A stretch of 50,967 nt of DNA from Sinorhizobium shofinae (GTDB taxonomy: Bacteria > Pseudomonadota > Alphaproteobacteria > Rhizobiales > Rhizobiaceae). The stretch lies in NCBI GenBank assembly GCA_001704765.1, contig MBFK01000168.1, positions 1 through 50,967 of the forward strand, written 5' to 3'. The translations under genes and the position numbers were made by a program. The notes beneath the pieces were generated by a model. That model saw only the letters and a list, made by a program, of their open reading frames with translations. It was not told the DNA's origin and searched no databases. Below are positions 1-8,400 of this stretch, piece by piece (position 1 is the first letter of the stretch; each line of letters opens with the position of its first letter).

Positions 1-1
1 C

Positions 2-304
2 AGCCGGGCTGCGACGAGCCTTCTCGGCCGGGTCGTGACAGGTCAGTCCACTGTGATTGCCTTCGACACGGCGTTCAACGCCGTCGCCCTGCTTTTTGTC
101 ATCGCCGCCCCCATGCTGGTCGGCATCAAGATCACACTCTCCCGATATGCGAAAATGCGCGCTGCGCGATTGGCCAAGACCAAGGAGTCGTACCGTGAGC
201 CAGGCCACGAGGATTCCCAGATACCGCTCGATGCTGGCATCCAGCTGCTTCGTCCGTCGGCGGATCGCCCCAGGTGTGAAGTTCGCGTGGGTTCACCGCC
301 TTGA
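2..304 (+). CDS. MFS drug efflux transporter (DHA2-like), C-terminal end only
   Basis: The reading frame is open from the window edge to a TGA at 302-304, so the start lies upstream. The visible part holds a hydrophobic segment (about residues 22-40, AVALLFVIAAPMLVGIKI) followed by a basic tail (SRYAKMRAARLAKTKES). The sequence before it (VVTGQSTVIAFDTAFNAVA) resembles the last helix of 14-TM DHA2/EmrB-type proton-driven efflux pumps, where a short loop with TGQ/REA..IAF precedes the final helix. The last 35 or so residues after TKES look non-conserved. The gene is convergent with the IclR regulator. Family assignment rests on the last helix only; other MFS classes are possible. Confidence 0.6.
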   Translation, partial: SRAATSLLGRVVTGQSTVIAFDTAFNAVALLFVIAAPMLVGIKITLSRYAKMRAARLAKTKESYREPGHEDSQIPLDAGIQLLRPSADRPRCEVRVGSPP

Positions 305-400
305 AACCCATCGACCGCAACCGTGCCGCCAGCGATGAGGCCGATATTGCGGCACAGAAGCACGAATTGGGCGGCAGACGGCGGATCCGCCTCACCATTG

Positions 401-1264
401 TTACGCCGGAAATCGGCGATCGTCTTGCGCCCCGCCTCCCGCTCCAGCCGCCGGGCCGCGGAGCGCCGAGGCAGGATAGCGCAACGTCGGATCGAACGGG
501 TTGAGCTTGCTGCTGATCGCCTGCGCTTCCGTCTTCAGGAGATTGGTGATCGTGTTCGCACGCGTTTCCGTCAGCCGCGAGGCAAGCGTGCCGATGCTTA
601 AGGATGCAACCGCGATGCCGTTTTGGTCGAGCACAGGCACGCCGAGGCCGGCCATGCCCTCGATCATCTCGAAATTCATCTGCGCGGCGCCTATGCGGCG
701 TACCTCGTCGATCTTGATCCTGAGATCTACTTCGTCGATCGCGGCGCGATCCATGATACGCGGCATGTTGAACTGGATGATCGCCTCGCGCTCCTCCTCC
801 GGCAGATGGGCGAGGATGGCGATGCTGCCCTGACCGATGCCGAGCGGTACCTTGCCGCCGATATCGCCCGTAAACGAGCGGATCGGGAATGGCCCCTCGA
901 CGCGATCGAGACAGATCGCGTCGAAATTGCTGCGCACCAGAAGAAAGACAGTGTCGTTGAAGGTTGCCGATAAACGTAGCAGCGACGGTCGCGCGATGTC
1001 GAGGATGCCTTCGCGCCGCCGCGCCTGCGCGGCGATCGCGAAGAACTCCAGCGACAGCCGGTAGGACTTGCCCTCTGGCATCTGCTCGACGAGCCCCTCG
1101 GCCGCCAGGCTCTTCAGCAGCCGGTGCGCGGATGGCTGGCTCATGTTCAACCTGCGCGCAAGATCGATCAGCCTTACACCGTCGGCTGCGTTCGCGGCGA
1201 GGTCTTTCAGGATGTGGATCGCCTTCGAAAGGCTGGAAGTTCCGCTGCCATCTGATTCCGCCAT
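401..1264 (-). CDS. IclR-family transcriptional regulator
   Basis: This 287-residue protein has the IclR layout: a winged helix-turn-helix at about residues 12-75 (SLSKAIHILKDLA, then LARRLNMSQPSAHRLLKSL) and a C-terminal effector-binding domain (about 85-255, with VPLGIGQGSIAILAHL and GLGVPVLDQNGIAVASLSI). I chose the ATG at 1262-1264 (MAESDGSG) because the frame stays open upstream without homology. It is transcribed divergently from the polyamine/opine-type operon starting at 1599, so it is the likely regulator of that operon and of itself. The last 25 or so residues are Gly/Ala/Arg-rich and look non-conserved, so the 3' end may have drifted. Family call is firm; ligand is unknown, probably the imported amine or its product. 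Confidence 0.9.
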   Translation of the reverse strand: MAESDGSGTSSLSKAIHILKDLAANAADGVRLIDLARRLNMSQPSAHRLLKSLAAEGLVEQMPEGKSYRLSLEFFAIAAQARRREGILDIARPSLLRLSATFNDTVFLLVRSNFDAICLDRVEGPFPIRSFTGDIGGKVPLGIGQGSIAILAHLPEEEREAIIQFNMPRIMDRAAIDEVDLRIKIDEVRRIGAAQMNFEMIEGMAGLGVPVLDQNGIAVASLSIGTLASRLTETRANTITNLLKTEAQAISSKLNPFDPTLRYPASALRGPAAGAGGGAQDDRRFPA

Positions 1265-1598
1265 TCGATAAAGATCCTTTATTTCGCACTGTATGATTCC
1301 AAAGTACGGACTTTTTATCAGAAAAATTTCGACATGAAAAATTGCGTTTGTGTTTATCGTCAATTTCCTGAAGTTAAATTCCAAGCCTTGGACAGGGTGG
1401 TGGATGGAACGCGTGAATGGCCTGCCGGTTATCGCGAACGGCAGTTGCGTGCCGGAAAGAGGGCACCTCGTGGAGCCGAACGCGGCATTCCCCCGACAAG
1501 GCCCGGCAAGTTTTTGGCGACATGTCGTCGCCGCAGGGTTCGCCGAGAAGAAATTGGGGCAGGCGATCTCCAGGCAAAAGACATAGGGGAGAGCGCGC
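1265..1598. promoter_or_regulatory. Divergent promoter region, iclR / ABC-dehydrogenase operon
   Basis: This 334-base gap separates the IclR gene (minus) from the ABC operon (plus). The part nearest iclR is AT-rich and carries a direct repeat GAAAAATT at 1321-1328 and 1336-1343, 15 bases apart, a plausible regulator contact zone. The ATPase gene start at 1599 is preceded by GGGGAG. I see no convincing gene in the stretch; the open frames across it have no recognisable content. Operator role is inferred from position only. Confidence 0.4.
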
Positions 1599-2660
1599 AT
1601 GAGTTTCCTGAGCGTAAGGAACGTCTCCAAGTACTATGGCCCGGTCGCGGCCGTGGACAGCTTCGGCCTGGACGTGGAGAAGGGCGAGTTCATCTCGCTT
1701 CTCGGGCCGTCCGGCTGTGGCAAAACGACGACGCTGCAGATGGTCGCCGGCCTCGTGCGGCCGTCCGCGGGCACGATCATGATGGGCGAGCGCGATATTA
1801 CCCATCTGCCGCCGCCGCAGCGCGAGCTCGGCGTCGTGTTCCAGAGCTATGCGCTCTTTCCGCACATGACGGTGGCCGAGAACGTCAGCTTCGGGCTCGA
1901 GATGCGCAAGGTTGCCAAGGCGGAACGCGATCGGCGCGTAAAGGACATTCTTGCCCTCGTACACCTTTTGGCCCTTGCCGACCGCTACCCGCGCGAAATG
2001 TCCGGCGGCCAGCGCCAGCGTGTCGCGATCGCCCGGGCGTTGGTCATCAATCCCCCGGTGCTGCTGCTCGACGAGCCGCTGTCGAACCTCGATGCGCAGC
2101 TTCGCGAGGAAATGCAATTCGAGCTGCGTCGCATCCAGCAGGTGGTTGGCATCACGACGATCATGGTAACCCATGATCAGTCGGAGGCGCTCTCGATCAG
2201 CGACCGCGTCGTCGTCATGGAACAGGGTAGGATCACGCAGGTCGATACGCCCTACGAACTCTACGAGCGTCCGCGCAACCCGTTCATCTCCTCCTTCGTC
2301 GGCAAATCGAATTTCCTCGCTGCGACCGCCGAGCACCATGCCGGCGGCGCAACAATCTCGATCGGAAACACGGGCATCACGTTCCAGGCCAATGACAGGC
2401 CGAAGGGAAAGCACGTTTCCGTCTTCATTCGGCCCGAAAAGCTACGGCTGACGGCGCCCTCCGAAGGGCAGATCGAAGGGACCGTGACTTCACGCTATTT
2501 CATGGGCAACCAGTGGCTGGTCAGCGCAAAGACGCCGGCGGGCACGCTATCCGTCGCTGTCCAGAATTTTGGCGCGCCGCCGCCGCCGATAGGCGAAAAG
2601 GTCGGTCTCGTTTGGCGCAATGACGACTGTCGCGTGCTGGCTGCGGGGGCGGCTGAGTGA
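1599..2660 (+). CDS. ABC transporter ATP-binding protein, spermidine/putrescine (PotA) type
   Basis: Cytoplasmic ATPase of a binding-protein-dependent importer, 353 residues, the usual PotA length. It shows Walker A GPSGCGKT (36-43), Q-loop Q82, signature MSGGQ (134-138), Walker B VLLLDE (154-159), switch His192, and a C-terminal TOBE-like region (about 280-350) typical of the POPT subfamily. It is first in a tight operon: its TGA overlaps the ATG of the first permease (TGATG). The next genes encode two permeases, three subunits of a flavin dehydrogenase and a periplasmic binding protein, so it powers uptake of a substrate oxidised by that enzyme. The substrate is inferred to be an amine, amino acid or opine; the sequence does not fix it. 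Confidence 0.93.
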   Translation: MSFLSVRNVSKYYGPVAAVDSFGLDVEKGEFISLLGPSGCGKTTTLQMVAGLVRPSAGTIMMGERDITHLPPPQRELGVVFQSYALFPHMTVAENVSFGLEMRKVAKAERDRRVKDILALVHLLALADRYPREMSGGQRQRVAIARALVINPPVLLLDEPLSNLDAQLREEMQFELRRIQQVVGITTIMVTHDQSEALSISDRVVVMEQGRITQVDTPYELYERPRNPFISSFVGKSNFLAATAEHHAGGATISIGNTGITFQANDRPKGKHVSVFIRPEKLRLTAPSEGQIEGTVTSRYFMGNQWLVSAKTPAGTLSVAVQNFGAPPPPIGEKVGLVWRNDDCRVLAAGAAE

Positions 2661-3532
2661 TGAGCGCCTCCGTTTCCGCTGCCCGTCCGCGCATGGTCGT
2701 GCCGTCGCTCCTTTCCGCGCCGGCGACGCTTTTCTTCATCGGCCTGGTATTGCTGCCGCTGGCATTGACCGTCATTCTGTCGTTCAACAGCTACGACTAT
2801 ACTGCCGGCATCCAGAGCGACCTTACCGTCTCAAATTACCTGACGGTGCTTCAGGACGAATATTACTATTCGACCTTCTGGCGGACCTTGCGCCTCGCGC
2901 TGATCACGACCGTCATTGCCGTCGTGATCGGCGTGCCGGAAGCCTACATCCTCTCCAACATGCGCAAGCCTTGGCGGTCAATCTTTCTCCTGGTCATCAT
3001 CGGCCCGCTTCTCGTGTCGGTCGTGGTGCGCACCTTCGGCTGGAGCATGCTTCTCGGCAAGAACGGCTTCGTGAACGGCGCGCTCGCGGCCGTCGGTATC
3101 GAACCCGTTCAGCTTCTCTACACGGAAACGGCGATCGTCATCGGCCTAGCCCACATCATGTTGCCGTTCATGGTCATTCCGGTCTGGACGGTTCTGCAAA
3201 AGCTCGACCCGACCGTGGAGGCGGCGGCCCTGACGCTCGGCGCGTCTCGCTTCACGGCGTTGCGCCGCATTGTTTTTCCGCAGGCGGCCCTCGGCATTCT
3301 GTCCGGCAGTCTGATCGTCTTCGCGCTGTCGGCGAGCTCCTTCGCCATCCCCGGCCTTCTCGGCGGGCGGCGCCTGAAGATGGCGGCGACCCTCGTCTAC
3401 GACGAGTTCCTGATCGAACTCAATTGGCCGCTCGGGGCGACGATCGCCATCATCGTGCTCCTCGCCAACCTCGTGATCATGCTCGCCTACAACCGCCTGA
3501 TCGAGCAGCAGGCCAAACGCAAGCTAGGTTGA
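2660..3532 (+). CDS. ABC transporter permease, PotB-like
   Basis: Inner-membrane subunit of about 290 residues with roughly six hydrophobic segments. The EAA loop is visible at about residues 190-210 (EAAALTLGASRFTALRRI), which docks onto the ATPase. It follows the ATPase with a TGATG overlap; an in-frame GTG one codon earlier (2657) is an alternative start. With the downstream PotC-like permease it forms the heterodimeric channel. A long N-terminal periplasmic loop (NSYDYTAGIQSDLTVSNY) is typical of PotB-type proteins. Confident family call, substrate unknown. Confidence 0.92.
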   Translation: MSASVSAARPRMVVPSLLSAPATLFFIGLVLLPLALTVILSFNSYDYTAGIQSDLTVSNYLTVLQDEYYYSTFWRTLRLALITTVIAVVIGVPEAYILSNMRKPWRSIFLLVIIGPLLVSVVVRTFGWSMLLGKNGFVNGALAAVGIEPVQLLYTETAIVIGLAHIMLPFMVIPVWTVLQKLDPTVEAAALTLGASRFTALRRIVFPQAALGILSGSLIVFALSASSFAIPGLLGGRRLKMAATLVYDEFLIELNWPLGATIAIIVLLANLVIMLAYNRLIEQQAKRKLG

Positions 3533-3536
3533 CGTC

Positions 3537-4331
3537 ATGCAGAGAAACGGTCCTGTTGCGCTGATCTTTCACAGCCTCGTCGTCGCCTTCATGCTCGCGC
3601 CGATGGTCGTCGTCTGTCTGGTGGCCTTCACGCCCGAAAATACGCTCACCATGCCGTGGAACAGCCTTTCGCTCCGGTGGTTCGAGGCGGTTTTCGAGCA
3701 CGCTGATTTCATGGCGTCGTTCTGGAACAGTGTGCGGCTTGCGCTGCTTTCGGCAACAATTTCGACGTTCCTTGCTGTCCCGGCGGCGCTCGCCATCACG
3801 CGCTACGAGTTTCGCGGCCGTGATGCGCTCAATGCGCTCTTCCTGTCGCCGCTGATCATCCCGCATCTGGTGCTCGGCGTCGCCTTCCTGCGGCTCTTTT
3901 CGCTGATGGGCGCCACCGGCTCCTTCGCCTGGCTTGTCGCCACGCATGCGATCGTCGTCTCGCCCTACACACTTCGGCTCATTCTCGCCTCACTGACAAG
4001 CATGGATCGAAATGCGGAAAACGCCGCCCGGACACTCGGTGCCGGCGAGTGGACGGTCTTTTGCCGGATAACGATGCCGCTACTTCTCCCGGGTATCAGC
4101 GGCGGCTGGCTGCTCGCCTTCATCAACAGCTTCGACGAGCTGACGATGTCGATCTTCGTGACCTCGCCTTCGACCGTGACGCTGCCGGTGCGCATGTACA
4201 TGTATGCGAGCGAATCCATCGACCCGATGATGGCGGCCGTGTCCGCGCTGATGATCGCGGTGGCGACCGTCACCATGATCGTGCTTGATCGCATGTTCGG
4301 GCTCGACCGCCTACTCGTGGGCAAGGGTTGA
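3537..4331 (+). CDS. ABC transporter permease, PotC-like
   Basis: Second inner-membrane subunit, 264 residues, with about six membrane segments. It has the EAA-type motif ENAARTLGAGEWTVFCRI and the PotC-type stretch SFDELTMSIF after the fifth helix. It starts four bases after the preceding stop, so the two permeases are probably co-translated. Part of the importer encoded with the neighbouring ATPase and the binding protein at 7198. Family call is firm. Confidence 0.92.
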   Translation: MQRNGPVALIFHSLVVAFMLAPMVVVCLVAFTPENTLTMPWNSLSLRWFEAVFEHADFMASFWNSVRLALLSATISTFLAVPAALAITRYEFRGRDALNALFLSPLIIPHLVLGVAFLRLFSLMGATGSFAWLVATHAIVVSPYTLRLILASLTSMDRNAENAARTLGAGEWTVFCRITMPLLLPGISGGWLLAFINSFDELTMSIFVTSPSTVTLPVRMYMYASESIDPMMAAVSALMIAVATVTMIVLDRMFGLDRLLVGKG

Positions 4332-4339
4332 GGCGTCCC

Positions 4340-4651
4340 ATGATGCCGCAATTCATACGCCGCTATCGCCGCGACGAAGAGCCGGTGCCGTTCACGCTCA
4401 ACGGATCGCCCGAGATCGGCCGGCGGGGCGACACGGTAATGACCGCGATTCTTTCCGTCAGCGGCGGTCTTCGCCACACGGAATTCACCGGCGAAAGCCG
4501 CGCCGGCTTCTGCCTGATCGGCGCCTGCCAGGATTGCCTAGTGACGATGCCGGATAGCAGCCGCGTTCGCGCCTGCACCACCGCGCTTGCACCTGGAATG
4601 GCCTTCGTCACCACCGGTCCGCAGGGGCTGAAAGGCGGCTGCCATGACTGA
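4340..4651 (+). CDS. Small [2Fe-2S] subunit of a flavin dehydrogenase (HcnA/opine oxidase gamma type)
   Basis: A 103-residue ferredoxin-like protein with cysteines at 58, 63, 66 and 79 (C-x4-C-x2-C-x12-C), the plant-type [2Fe-2S] ligand pattern in its circularly simple short form. In the family (HcnA of hydrogen cyanide synthase, and the small subunits of octopine/nopaline-type oxidases and D-hydroxyproline dehydrogenase) it passes electrons between flavin subunits. I chose ATG 4340; an in-frame TTG at 4328 overlaps the permease stop. Its TGA overlaps the ATG of the next gene by eight bases (4644-4651), indicating translational coupling. Confidence 0.88.
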   Translation: MMPQFIRRYRRDEEPVPFTLNGSPEIGRRGDTVMTAILSVSGGLRHTEFTGESRAGFCLIGACQDCLVTMPDSSRVRACTTALAPGMAFVTTGPQGLKGGCHD

Positions 4652-6041
4652 GACCGTTCAGCCCGTCATTGTCGGTGCCGGGCCGGCGGGCATCGGCGCG
4701 GCCGAGCGACTGGTCAAGGCGGGGCTTCGCCCGATCGTCCTCGATGAGGGGTTTCGCGCCGGCGGCCAGATCTACCGGCGCCCGCTGATCGACGATGGCC
4801 GTTCCTACAGGAACCGCTATGGTTCGGAGGCGAAGAAGGCCGAGCGGCTGCATCGTGCATTCGACCGCCTGGTGCCATCTATCGATTACCGCCCGGAAAC
4901 GCTGGTCTGGAACGTCGCCGATACCGACAGGGGTGGTCATCTCGACGTGCTTTCGCGCGGCATTCACCGGGAGATCGCCTTTACGCACCTCTTGCTTGCG
5001 ACCGGCGCTACCGATCGCGTGCTCCCGTTTCCGGGTTGGACCAGGCCCGGCGTCTACACGCTCGGCGCGGCGCAAACCGCTCTGAAGGCACAGGGTTGCA
5101 CCGTAGGCGAAAAACTCGTTTTCATGGGCTCTGGTCCCCTGCTCTATCTGGTCGCCTGGCAGTACATGAAGGCCGGTGCAAGTGTCGAAGCCGTGCTCGA
5201 TACGGGTCCGCTCTCGTCGAAGGCTCACCTGATATCGCTTCTGCCACGCGCCCCGCGCATTATCGCGCTCGGGCTTTTCTATGGAGTGCAGCTGAAACTT
5301 GCCGGTGTGAGGATCCTCTACGGTGTGCGTCCCGAAGCGATCATCGGGGAAGAGCGTGTCGACGGCATCCGCTTCAGGGTGGGGGATCAGATCGAGACGC
5401 TTCAATGCAATGCGCTTGCCTATGGTTTCGCGCTCAGGGCAGAAACCCAATTGGCCGACCTTGCCGGATGCCGATTCCGCTTCGACGAACGCGACCGCGC
5501 CTGGCTGCCGGAGCGCGATGCGCTTGGCCGGACGAGCCGCCCGCAGGTCTACGTGGCCGGCGACGGCAGCGGCATTGCCGGTGCCGATGCGGCTGAGCTT
5601 GCCGGCGAGTTAGCGGCGCTGGCGCTGATAGAGGATCTCGGCAAGGCGCATGGCGGAGACCGGGCAAGGCAGCTCATTGCGGCGCACGGTCGGATCCTCA
5701 GGCAGCGAGACATCCTCGAGAAGGCGTTTCCGTTTCCGCGCGACTGGTTCGAAACCGTGCCCGGCACAACGATGCTCTGCCGCTGCGAGGAAATTAGCAT
5801 CAGTGAGGCCCGGCTTGCGATCGAGACGGAGAACATCAGCGAGGTCAATCGGCTGAAGGCGCTCAGCCGCGTTGGCATGGGGCGCTGTCAGGGACGCATG
5901 TGCTCGGCGGCGGCCGCCGAGTTCCTCAGCGGCGTCCGCAAAGTCGAACCGGAGGCGGTTGGCCGATTGCGCGCGCAGGCGCCGGTCAAGCCGATCCCGC
6001 TTACCTTCGGCGTGACCGGGGAAGGGGAGGCACGCTCATGA
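4644..6041 (+). CDS. FAD/NAD(P)-binding dehydrogenase subunit with BFD-type [2Fe-2S] domain (HcnB/OoxA-like)
   Basis: A 465-residue pyridine-nucleotide-disulfide-oxidoreductase-like protein. The N-terminus holds the dinucleotide fold GAGPAG (11-16) and GGQIYRR; a second nucleotide-binding motif GSGP lies near 170. The C-terminus carries a BFD-like iron-sulfur site with C379, C381, C415 and C420 (C-x-C-x33-C-x4-C). This arrangement is characteristic of HcnB, OoxA/NoxA and D-hydroxyproline dehydrogenase alpha subunits. It overlaps both neighbours (small [2Fe-2S] subunit and DAO-type subunit), so the three form one enzyme complex. Role: oxidises the C-N bond of the imported amine or opine and feeds electrons towards the respiratory chain. 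Exact substrate cannot be read from the sequence. Confidence 0.92.
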   Translation: MTETVQPVIVGAGPAGIGAAERLVKAGLRPIVLDEGFRAGGQIYRRPLIDDGRSYRNRYGSEAKKAERLHRAFDRLVPSIDYRPETLVWNVADTDRGGHLDVLSRGIHREIAFTHLLLATGATDRVLPFPGWTRPGVYTLGAAQTALKAQGCTVGEKLVFMGSGPLLYLVAWQYMKAGASVEAVLDTGPLSSKAHLISLLPRAPRIIALGLFYGVQLKLAGVRILYGVRPEAIIGEERVDGIRFRVGDQIETLQCNALAYGFALRAETQLADLAGCRFRFDERDRAWLPERDALGRTSRPQVYVAGDGSGIAGADAAELAGELAALALIEDLGKAHGGDRARQLIAAHGRILRQRDILEKAFPFPRDWFETVPGTTMLCRCEEISISEARLAIETENISEVNRLKALSRVGMGRCQGRMCSAAAAEFLSGVRKVEPEAVGRLRAQAPVKPIPLTFGVTGEGEARS

Positions 6042-7180
6042 CCCGGCGAATTTCCACGGATGTGGCGATCATCGGCGGCGGCCTGGTCGGAAGCTCCGCA
6101 GCGCTCGCGATACGCAAGGCGGGCCTCGACGTGGTGCTGATCGATAAAGGATTCTGCGGCGCGCAGGCAAGCGGCGTCAACTATGGCGGCGTGCGGCGCC
6201 AAGGGCGTTCGCCGGAGCAATTGCCGCTCTCCCAGCGCGCCCATCGAATCTGGCCGCGACTGAGGGAGCTGGTCGGAATCGACGGCGAGTATGTTCGTTC
6301 CGGCCATTTGAAGCTGGCGCGCACGGAGAAGGATTTCGCCAAGCTCGAAGCCTATGCCGAAACAGTCGAAGGCTTCGGCATCGGGCTTGAATTGATCGGT
6401 GGGAGAGCGCTGAAGGCGCGTTTCCCATGGCTGTCGGCGGAGGCGGCCGGCGCATCGCTTTGCGCGGATGATGGGCATGCCAATCCCCGGCTGGTCTCAC
6501 CGGCCTTTGCCCGTGCGGCGGAGCGGGCCGGGGCCACGGTTCTCGAGCACACGTCCGTCCGTGATGTCTTCTCGACCGGCAATGGGTTCACGGTTCTCGC
6601 CGGCGATGGCATCGAGATCCGCAGCCGGATGCTCATCAACAGCGCCGGCGCTTGGTCGGACCGTTTCGCGACTGCCTTCGGTGAAGCGGTGCCGTTGACT
6701 CGCATCTATCCCTCAATGGTGGTGACCGAGCCGCTGCCGCTCCGGCTGCCGGTCAGCATGGGCGAGCAGGGCGGCGGCTTCTACGGGCGGCAGGTGGCGC
6801 GCGGCAACTATGTCATGGGCGGCGGCCGCGGGCGGGCGCTCGCCAACCCGGACTTCTCACGCCCTGCGGTCAGCGCCGCCTCGTCCGTGATGCAGCGCGC
6901 CATCGCGCTGTTCCCGCATCTGGCGAACGCCCAGGTGATCCGCTTCTGGTCAGGAACCGAATCGGAGATGCCGGACGGCAATCCGGTGATTGGGCCGAGC
7001 GAAACGACGCCGGGCCTTTTCCACGCCTTCGGCTTCTGCGGCGCCGGCTTCCAAATCGCGCCGGCGGTGGGCGAAGTCATCTGCGAGCTCGTCACCAGAG
7101 GCCAAAGCACCACACCCGTCGACGCATTTTCCATCGGCCGCTTCCGCGAGGCTTCGGCCCATACTGCAACCTCGTTGTAA
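6038..7180 (+). CDS. FAD-dependent amino acid/opine dehydrogenase catalytic subunit (DAO family, HcnC/OoxB-like)
   Basis: A 380-residue member of the D-amino-acid-oxidase (DAO) superfamily. The N-terminal FAD fold is GGGLVG (13-18) after a short leader, followed by SGVNYGGVRRQGRS, and the C-terminus has WSGTESEMPDGNPVIGP and GFCGAGFQIAPAVGE, typical of glycine/sarcosine-oxidase-like enzymes. The ATG at 6038 overlaps the preceding TGA (ATGA). In the HcnABC/OoxAB-type complexes this subunit binds the substrate. Encoded between the other two subunits and the binding protein, it is probably the substrate-specific catalytic part. Candidates include an opine, a D-amino acid or a methylated amino acid. 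Confidence 0.92.
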   Translation: MTRRISTDVAIIGGGLVGSSAALAIRKAGLDVVLIDKGFCGAQASGVNYGGVRRQGRSPEQLPLSQRAHRIWPRLRELVGIDGEYVRSGHLKLARTEKDFAKLEAYAETVEGFGIGLELIGGRALKARFPWLSAEAAGASLCADDGHANPRLVSPAFARAAERAGATVLEHTSVRDVFSTGNGFTVLAGDGIEIRSRMLINSAGAWSDRFATAFGEAVPLTRIYPSMVVTEPLPLRLPVSMGEQGGGFYGRQVARGNYVMGGGRGRALANPDFSRPAVSAASSVMQRAIALFPHLANAQVIRFWSGTESEMPDGNPVIGPSETTPGLFHAFGFCGAGFQIAPAVGEVICELVTRGQSTTPVDAFSIGRFREASAHTATSL

Positions 7181-7197
7181 ACAGAAAGGGGAATACC

Positions 7198-8253
7198 ATG
7201 ATCGACCAACGGCTTACCAAAACATCGACGCTCGCGCTGATGGCGCTCGCCCTGCAGCAGACAGCGGCTTCAGCCGAAACGAAGACGCTCTACATTGGCA
7301 TGAATGGCGGCAACTTCGAGCGTGCCTACACCGAACACGTGCTGCCGCCCTTCGAAACCGCAAACGACGTCAAGGTCGTGGTCGTGCCGGGCACTTCGGC
7401 CGACATCCTCGCCAAGGCGACGGCCGCCAAGGACAATCCGCAGATGCACGTCATGCTGCTCGATGATGGCGTGATGGTGCGGGCGATCGGCGGGGGCTTG
7501 TGTCAGAGGATTGCCGCTGATCCGGTGCTTGACGAGATCCAGCCCACTGCCCGCCTTAAGGACGACATGGCCATCGGCGTCGACATGGGCATGACCGGCA
7601 TTGCCTACAACAAGAAGCTCTTCGATGAGAGGGGCTGGGCAGCACCGACCTCTTGGATGGACCTGGCCGATCCGAAGTTTGAAAATGCCGTCATCTTCCA
7701 GTCCGCATCGGCTTCAAGCTTCGGCCTGCACGCCTTCCTGATGTTCAACCGCATCCAGGGCGGTAACGAAACCAACGTCGAACCGGGCTTCGAAAAATTC
7801 TCCGATACGATCGGCAAGAATGTGCTCGAATTCATTCCGAGCTCGGCGAAAATCTCCGAAATGGTGCAGACCGGCGAAGCTGCGATCTTCCCGCTGACGC
7901 CGACGGCTGTTAACAATCTAAAGGACAAGGGTATTCCGGTGGAATATGCGCAGCCGAAGGAAGGTTCGGTGGTGCTCGCCGTTACCGAATGCGTCATCGC
8001 CAACAACAGCGAGCCGGAACTCAGTCAGAAACTCGCGCACTACCTGCTTTCGGCTGAAGCGCAGAGCCTGGCGCTCGACCATGGCAACATCATTCCATCG
8101 AACAAGAATGCCAAGGCCGGCACTGCTCAGGCGAACGAAAAACTCGCAACCTTTAAGACCAATATGAAAACGGCCAAGGTTCTGGACTGGGATGCCATCA
8201 ACAAGAACCGACAGGAGTGGAACAAGCGCTGGAACCGCATGATCGAACGGTAA
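7198..8253 (+). CDS. ABC transporter periplasmic substrate-binding protein, PotD/PotF-like
   Basis: 351 residues with an N-terminal export signal (about 1-25, ending near AASA) and a type II binding-protein fold of the spermidine/putrescine class (LYIGMNGGNFERAY, later MGMTGIAYNKKLFDERGW). RBS-like GAAAGGGG lies just upstream. It is the last gene of the operon, which is followed by a strong hairpin at 8287-8315. As the specificity determinant of the importer it would be the best protein for ligand identification. Confident family call. Confidence 0.92.
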   Translation: MIDQRLTKTSTLALMALALQQTAASAETKTLYIGMNGGNFERAYTEHVLPPFETANDVKVVVVPGTSADILAKATAAKDNPQMHVMLLDDGVMVRAIGGGLCQRIAADPVLDEIQPTARLKDDMAIGVDMGMTGIAYNKKLFDERGWAAPTSWMDLADPKFENAVIFQSASASSFGLHAFLMFNRIQGGNETNVEPGFEKFSDTIGKNVLEFIPSSAKISEMVQTGEAAIFPLTPTAVNNLKDKGIPVEYAQPKEGSVVLAVTECVIANNSEPELSQKLAHYLLSAEAQSLALDHGNIIPSNKNAKAGTAQANEKLATFKTNMKTAKVLDWDAINKNRQEWNKRWNRMIER

Positions 8254-8286
8254 GCAGCACGGAACGTTCTTCCCATACTTCGCGTC

Positions 8287-8315
8287 GCGCCTCCCGGTCC
8301 CTAGCCGGGAGGCGC
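8287..8315 (+). terminator. Hairpin after the ABC-dehydrogenase operon
   Basis: A perfect 11-bp stem (8287-8297 pairs with 8305-8315) with a 7-base loop begins 33 bases after the binding-protein stop. No T-run follows immediately, so it may be a transcript-stabilising or Rho-assisted end rather than a classical intrinsic terminator. Confidence 0.6.
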
Positions 8316-8400
8316 ACTTGCGTTTCCCGAAACCGAGATGCCAGCGCATCGCTCCTAAGAGTTTCAAGGAGTGCCCGAGGAGCGACGAACCGATTGATCG

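Noticed and set aside
132..1289. A long minus-strand frame overlapping the IclR gene
   Set aside because: It is a shifted frame of the IclR regulator; its translation is Arg/Ala-rich without domains.
1374..2414. A 346-codon minus-strand frame opposite the first ABC ATPase
   Set aside because: Antisense to a complete PotA-type ATPase with all motifs present.
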